From Phycisphaerales bacterium UBA1845 (lineage in GTDB: Bacteria; Planctomycetota; Phycisphaerae; UBA1845): a stretch of DNA of 47,389 bases. Each line of letters begins with the position of its first letter. Position 1 is the stretch's first letter. The position numbers and the translations under genes were made by a program. Positions 43,431-47,389 of this stretch are shown here, piece after piece. Under the pieces are notes generated by a model. That model was not told where the DNA came from, searched no databases, and saw nothing but the letters and a program-made list of their open reading frames with translations. The DNA is taken from positions 82,019 to 129,407 of the forward strand of contig DDIR01000123.1 of the NCBI GenBank assembly GCA_002338715.1. Direction: 5' to 3'.

Positions 43431-44884
43431 GGCATGGTCCTCGCGGTATCGGGCGTGTCATCGTGTGGTGACGGCGGAATGTCCTGCCCGGCTTCGAGGG
43501 CTCTTTCGAGTTCGTCGATCAACTCTTCGGACAGCACGTGTTCGATTTCGTCGGCATCGCGGTCCACGTGCGACGGGGCAATGTCGGCGTGCTCGATGAG
43601 ATACGTTTCCCAGAGTCGGTGATTGCGCAGCACCCGTTGGGCGTGGGTGCGCCCGAGTTTGGTCAACTCAAGTTCGGTCCAACTTTTCCGCGTCAGCAGT
43701 CCCGCCCCTTTTGCACGGTTGGTCAATCGTCGTAGGTCACGCTGCGTCCAGCTGCGCATGTTCACTAGTTCGGCTGAGTCGATGGGTGTAGGTTTTCCGG
43801 TGCGTTCTTCGATTTCCGCCATCGCTCGCAGCAGGTGTTGCAATGCGATGCGGCGGCGCAGGCGAATGCGTCGGACGGCTTCTGGGAGGATTCCACGGCG
43901 GAGGGCAAACACCATGCTGAACAGGAACAGGATGCCTGCCGTCAGGACGATGATTGCTCCGGTCGGCATTTTCGGGAGTAATGCGCTGAATGATGCTCCG
44001 ATCCATCCGCTCATCGCGCCGATGGTGCCGGCAAACATCGTCATCGCTTTCAAATCGTCGGTCCAGAACCGGGCGGCAGCGGCTGGTATGATCAAGAGCG
44101 CAACGATCAGAATCAACCCGACGGCCTGCAATCCGATGACGGTCGTCAGGACCACGAAACCCATCATCAATAAATCAATCAAGACAACGCTGCGTCCCAT
44201 CGACGCGGCAAAATCCTGATCAAAGCAGACGATGCGAAACTCCTTGAACATCAGGATGGTCCCGGTGACAACGACGAACGCTACGATACCAATCATGGTT
44301 GCGTCGCTCGTAATCATCGACGCGGCTTTACCGTAGATGAACTGATTGAGTCCGGCTGCATTACCGGTGGACGTGGATTGTACGATGCTCATCAGCGCCA
44401 AACCGGCGCCGAAGAATACGCTTAACACGATTCCGATCGCTGCGTCTTCGCGAATCCGCGAGGACTGTCGGATTGCGAGCACGGCCAATACACCCAAGAC
44501 GCCCGTCACCGTCGCGCCAAGGAGCAGGTACGTCAGGTTCTTTTCACCAGTGATCAAGAACGCCGCAGCCACCCCGGGCAATGTTGCGTGACTCAAGGCG
44601 TCACCCATCAATGCCCGCCGGCGCAGGTATGCAAACGTGCCCACCAAACCCGCTGCCAATCCCAGCAGCGTCGTCCCGAGCACCACGATGCGCGTGTTGT
44701 GATCCCGTAAGGTGGCGACGCGCACGACGCTCGACCAGGTTGGCCAATCAAAACGCGTGTCGGTGATCGATCGATGGGTCGATGGATCGCTCTGTCCGAA
44801 TGCGCCAGCCGGTGCAGCGACAACGATGCCCAGCAGCAAGGCGCCCATCAGAACGGTTGAGATGGATCGAGCCGATACTCGCAT
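43427..44884 (-). CDS. mntC: Second manganese/zinc ABC transporter permease with DtxR-like tail
   Basis: A 485-residue ABC-3-family permease. It begins with a signal-peptide-like segment (STVLMGALLLGIVVAAPAGA) and about 40 extracytoplasmic residues before the usual permease core GDALSHATLPGVAAAFL and ALLIIPAAAARFW. Residues from about 350 resemble a DtxR/MntR winged helix and dimerisation domain: MRSWTQRDLRRLTNRAKGAG, a TKLGRTHAQRVLRNHRLWE block, then ADEIEHVLSEELI. The start is the ATG at 44884 with AGGG six bases upstream; a TTG precedes it. It is coupled to the ATPase gene 8 bases upstream and overlaps the next permease gene. Confidence 0.86.
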   Translation of the reverse strand: MRVSARSISTVLMGALLLGIVVAAPAGAFGQSDPSTHRSITDTRFDWPTWSSVVRVATLRDHNTRIVVLGTTLLGLAAGLVGTFAYLRRRALMGDALSHATLPGVAAAFLITGEKNLTYLLLGATVTGVLGVLAVLAIRQSSRIREDAAIGIVLSVFFGAGLALMSIVQSTSTGNAAGLNQFIYGKAASMITSDATMIGIVAFVVVTGTILMFKEFRIVCFDQDFAASMGRSVVLIDLLMMGFVVLTTVIGLQAVGLILIVALLIIPAAAARFWTDDLKAMTMFAGTIGAMSGWIGASFSALLPKMPTGAIIVLTAGILFLFSMVFALRRGILPEAVRRIRLRRRIALQHLLRAMAEIEERTGKPTPIDSAELVNMRSWTQRDLRRLTNRAKGAGLLTRKSWTELELTKLGRTHAQRVLRNHRLWETYLIEHADIAPSHVDRDADEIEHVLSEELIDELERALEAGQDIPPSPHDDTPDTARTMP

Positions 44885-44892
44885 CAATTGCC

Positions 44893-45708
44893 CTACCCGC
44901 TGCGGGCGATGGCCTCGGCGGCTTCGGTGAGGAGCGTCAGTCGACCGCCATAGGTTTTCTGTAGATTCTCTTCGGTATATACTGACGATGTCGGACCGGC
45001 CGCCACGATGCGCATGTTCAACAGCAACACTTCGTCGAAGTATTCAGGCACGGTCTGCAAATCGTGATGGACCACCAGCACGGTTCGCCCGCGTTCGCGC
45101 AATTCTCGGAGCAAGGTTACGATGGCTGCTTCTGTTGCCGCATCGACGCCCGCAAATGGTTCGTCCATGAAATACACACGGGCATCCTGCACCAATGCCC
45201 GGGCGAGAAACACGCGCTGCTGCTGACCGCCGGAGAGTTTGCTGATCTGGCGGAAAGCGTAGTCACCCATGCCGACTTGATTGAGCGCGTGCAGAGCGGC
45301 TTCCTTGTCGTTCTTACGCGGAGGAATGCACCACGGGATGCGCCCATATCGCCCCATCGTGACGACATCGAGAGCGCTCGCGGGAAAATCCCAATCGACG
45401 CTCTCACGCTGTGGGACATATCCAACCACGCGGCGCTGCTCTTTGTAGCTTTTCCCGTAAATTCGCACGCTGCCCGAAGCTCTCGGGACGAGATCCAGGC
45501 ACGCCTTGATCAGCGTGCTCTTGCCCGCACCATTTGGGCCGACAATCCCAACAAGTTTTCCCTGGGGGGCTGCGTAGTCAATGTCCCAGAGAACCGGCTT
45601 GCGGTGATACGCCACCGTCATGTCGTGAATCGACAACGGAGAGTCGTCGTCATGATGAACCTGGTCGTGTTCAAACCTGCGGTGGTCTGGCGATCTGGAC
45701 GGTGACAA
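44893..45708 (-). CDS. mntB: Manganese/zinc ABC transporter ATP-binding protein
   Basis: A 271-residue ABC ATPase that energises metal uptake. Walker A is GPNGAGKST, the Q-loop region is VGYVPQRE, the signature LSGGQQQRV, Walker B VYFMDEPFAGVD and the H-loop VHHDL. The first 28 residues are His and Asp-rich (RRFEHDQVHHDDD), an extension that might bind metal. The start appears to be a TTG at 45708 with GGGAG seven bases upstream. An ATG at about residue 30 is less likely because it would cut into the first strand of the domain. It is the second gene after the binding protein, 21 bases apart. Confidence 0.92.
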   Translation of the reverse strand: MSPSRSPDHRRFEHDQVHHDDDSPLSIHDMTVAYHRKPVLWDIDYAAPQGKLVGIVGPNGAGKSTLIKACLDLVPRASGSVRIYGKSYKEQRRVVGYVPQRESVDWDFPASALDVVTMGRYGRIPWCIPPRKNDKEAALHALNQVGMGDYAFRQISKLSGGQQQRVFLARALVQDARVYFMDEPFAGVDAATEAAIVTLLRELRERGRTVLVVHHDLQTVPEYFDEVLLLNMRIVAAGPTSSVYTEENLQKTYGGRLTLLTEAAEAIARSG

Positions 45709-45715
45709 ATGATGT

Positions 45716-45720
45716 CTCCC
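45716..45720 (-). promoter_or_regulatory. Shine-Dalgarno supporting the TTG start of the ATPase gene
   Basis: GGGAG on the minus strand is seven bases before the TTG at 45708. It decides the start in the absence of a nearby ATG and keeps the His-rich N-terminus in the protein. Confidence 0.6.
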
Positions 45721-45729
45721 AACACGCGC

Positions 45730-46728
45730 TTATTCGGAGGCGGCGAGTTTTCCCTGCATGCCCTTCAACGGCGCTTCGCCGCCCAGTGCGCGGGTGATCG
45801 TGGTGATGTTGTGATCGAGCATTCCCACGTACGTACCTTCGTAGGTCCCGGCATTACCCATGGCGTCAGAGAAAAGCGTGCCGCCGATCGAGACCTGGTG
45901 ATCGTGGGCTTTGGCTCCTTCGAGAAGCGCCTTGATGTTCTTGTCAGAGACGGATGTTTCGACAAAGACGGCTTGGATGCCTCGATTGCAGATCATCTCA
46001 ACCAGCCGATTGATGTCGGCGATACCGGCTTCTGATTCCGTGCTGATGCCTTGAATGCCGCGCACTTCCATCCCATAAGCCCGAGCGAAATAGTTGAACG
46101 CATCATGGGCCGTGACGAGTACGCGATGATCTTCGGGGATCGTCGCGATGCACTTTTTTCCGTAGGCGTCGAGTGCGTCGAGCGTTTTGGCGTAGGCTTC
46201 AAAATTCTCTTTGTAGTACGCGGCGTTTGGCGGATCGAATTCGCTCAGCGTCTGCATCACCATCTCAGTGCACTGCTTCCACAAGCTGACGTCCATCCAG
46301 ACGTGCGGATCAGAGTGACCGGCAAACTCCGGCGGTTCGAGAAGGAGTTGGTGGTCGATGAGTTCGGTCACCGCGTAAACGGGCCGTTTCCTGCCGACCC
46401 GGACGAAGGCGTCTGTCATTTTACCTTCGAGCATCAACCCGCTGTAGAAGATGATGTCGCTCTTGATCAACCGGGCGACGTCGTTGCGCGTGGCGCTGTA
46501 AAGATGCGGATCGACGCCCGCACCGATGATGTTGTTGACTTCGCCTTTATCACCCGCCACCTGCTGAACGATGTCCGCAACCATGCCCGTGGTGCAGGTG
46601 ACCGTGTAGGGATATTTCGTCGGGGCGTCAGCCGCCGCAACGGTCGTCAAACCGGCCAACACAACCAGGGCACTGATCAATGCCCATGCGTCACTGCCCT
46701 TCATCCGTCGCACCCCTTTAAAAGCCAT
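45730..46728 (-). CDS. mntA: Manganese/zinc-binding periplasmic protein (TroA/MntA type)
   Basis: A 332-residue solute-binding protein of cluster A-I, expected to capture Mn(II) or Zn(II) outside the membrane. A signal peptide (WALISALVVLAGLTTVAAADA) precedes the mature part. Metal ligands match the TroA set: His in GVDPHLYSA, His in DPHVWMD, His in TAHDAFNYF and Asp in TLFSDAMG; the third ligand is His rather than the Glu of the strictly Mn-type PsaA. The ATG at 46728 has AGGA 7 bases upstream. The divergent mntR argues for manganese. It is the first gene of the operon. Confidence 0.9.
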   Translation of the reverse strand: MAFKGVRRMKGSDAWALISALVVLAGLTTVAAADAPTKYPYTVTCTTGMVADIVQQVAGDKGEVNNIIGAGVDPHLYSATRNDVARLIKSDIIFYSGLMLEGKMTDAFVRVGRKRPVYAVTELIDHQLLLEPPEFAGHSDPHVWMDVSLWKQCTEMVMQTLSEFDPPNAAYYKENFEAYAKTLDALDAYGKKCIATIPEDHRVLVTAHDAFNYFARAYGMEVRGIQGISTESEAGIADINRLVEMICNRGIQAVFVETSVSDKNIKALLEGAKAHDHQVSIGGTLFSDAMGNAGTYEGTYVGMLDHNITTITRALGGEAPLKGMQGKLAASE

Positions 46729-46754
46729 CGACAAATCCTGCCGATATATTGGCA

Positions 46755-46784
46755 TTGTTACAGAATATGGTCTATGCTATATTC
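46755..46784 (+). promoter_or_regulatory. mntR promoter with overlapping inverted repeat (candidate MntR operator)
   Basis: TTGTTA (46755-46760) and TATATT (46778-46783) are spaced by exactly 17 bases, a good sigma-70 promoter for mntR. An inverted repeat GAATATGG / CTATATTC (46763-46770 and 46777-46784; 7 of 8 positions pair) covers the spacer and -10 box, and TTAC and GTAA lie just outside it. A repressor bound here would block mntR and could affect the divergent mntA, whose own promoter is not resolved. Confidence 0.6.
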
Positions 46785-46924
46785 GTAAGCATCGACCGTC
46801 AAGTGTGACGCCATTAACAAAATGCCGTAACATGGCGACTCACCGCCCGCGATGCGTTGAGCCGCATCGAGGGACGCGGTCGAATTTGTCGGATCGTCCA
46901 GAGAATCACAGGCAGGATCAGCCC

Positions 46925-47371
46925 ATGAGCAAGTCAGAAACCAAGACCTCGTCGGCGAAGAATTCGGTCGTCGCAAAGGCCCGCTTCGCCCGGATTCGCA
47001 ACGATCACGCGAAGGAATTGGCTGAAGACTATCTGGAAATGATCGATGATCTGACGTCAGCCAACGGTGAAGCCCGAGCCGTCGACATCGCCGCGCAACT
47101 TGGTGTCAGTCATGTCACCGTGACCAAAGCTGTCGCCCGGTTAAAACGCGACGGGTTGGTCACGTCACAGCCCTACCGCTCAATCTTTTTGACCCCCAAA
47201 GGCAAGCGAATCGCCGACAACGCGCGCCGTCGTCACCAGACCGTCCTTCAGTTTCTACTCGCGTTGGGCGTGCCAGCCGACTCGGCTGAGATCGACGCGG
47301 AAGGCATCGAGCACCACATCAGCCCGGCGACATTGAAAGCGATGCGCGACTTCACGGAAGAGAACGGCTAG
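46925..47371 (+). CDS. mntR: Manganese-responsive regulator MntR
   Basis: A 148-residue DtxR-family repressor of the Escherichia coli MntR type, without an SH3-like C-terminal domain. After a basic N-terminal tail the winged helix contains RAVDIAAQLGVSHVTVTKAV as the helix-turn-helix and the metal ligands align with the B. subtilis MntR set: Asp35, Glu38, His104, Glu126, Glu129 and His130 (in AEGIEHH). It senses Mn(II) and is expected to repress the divergent mntABCD genes and perhaps itself. The ATG at 46925 has AGGA 7 bases upstream and starts the natural N-terminus; an earlier in-frame ATG at 46805 lies in the regulatory region and is rejected. Confidence 0.94.
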   Translation: MSKSETKTSSAKNSVVAKARFARIRNDHAKELAEDYLEMIDDLTSANGEARAVDIAAQLGVSHVTVTKAVARLKRDGLVTSQPYRSIFLTPKGKRIADNARRRHQTVLQFLLALGVPADSAEIDAEGIEHHISPATLKAMRDFTEENG

Positions 47372-47389
47372 AGCGTTTTTAATCCAGGC

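Overview
The window is a moderately GC-rich bacterial chromosome segment packed with housekeeping genes. It has no rRNA, tRNA, insertion sequence, phage or CRISPR array that I can see. Gene content and protein style suggest a planctomycete-like bacterium, possibly related to Phycisphaerae. The hints are a FabD with a GLSLGEY nucleophile elbow, a divergent ClpS, a TMTC-like membrane TPR protein and large lipoproteins. This assignment is inference; no rRNA is present to settle it.

Layout. 1-1581 (minus): a YkgJ-type cysteine-cluster protein, an unknown lipoprotein and the N-terminus of HisS, which is cut by the window edge. 1731-3619 (plus): rsmD and a CCA-adding-enzyme-like nucleotidyltransferase with ATGA coupling. 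3664-4053: a lone FliN-like protein. 4282-10229 (minus): the classic rpmF-plsX-fabH-fabD-fabG-acpP-fabF operon for fatty-acid synthesis. 10417-11809: nth plus a MoaD-MoaE fusion. 11843-15577 (minus): a DinB-like protein, an NhaD/ArsB-type transporter, a Usp-like protein and an Mrp/ApbC ATPase. 15793-18073 (plus): a PhoR/PhoB-style two-component pair preceded by three 18-bp tandem repeats. 18092-27712: an SLC13/TrkA-C transporter, a TMTC-like TPR membrane protein, an AlaA-like aminotransferase, a propeller-like lipoprotein, clpS and miaB.

28026-40574 (minus) is a complex I operon in the order nuoI-A-B-C-D-H-J-K-L-M-N. It has no nuoE, nuoF or nuoG, and it ends with a small unknown gene overlapping nuoN. 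A thiolase gene lies upstream of it. 42126-46728 (minus) is a manganese-type ABC transporter operon (binding protein, ATPase, two permeases), divergent from an Escherichia-type mntR. Both permeases end in a DtxR/MntR-like winged-helix and metal-binding tail. A promoter with an overlapping inverted repeat lies between mntA and mntR.

The points most worth following up are: the two metal-sensor-tailed permeases beside a separate MntR; complex I without its NADH module and with a histidine-rich, repeat-encoded NuoL insertion; a ClpS that lacks the N-degron-binding histidine; and a MoaD-MoaE fusion with a Gly-Gly at the domain junction.
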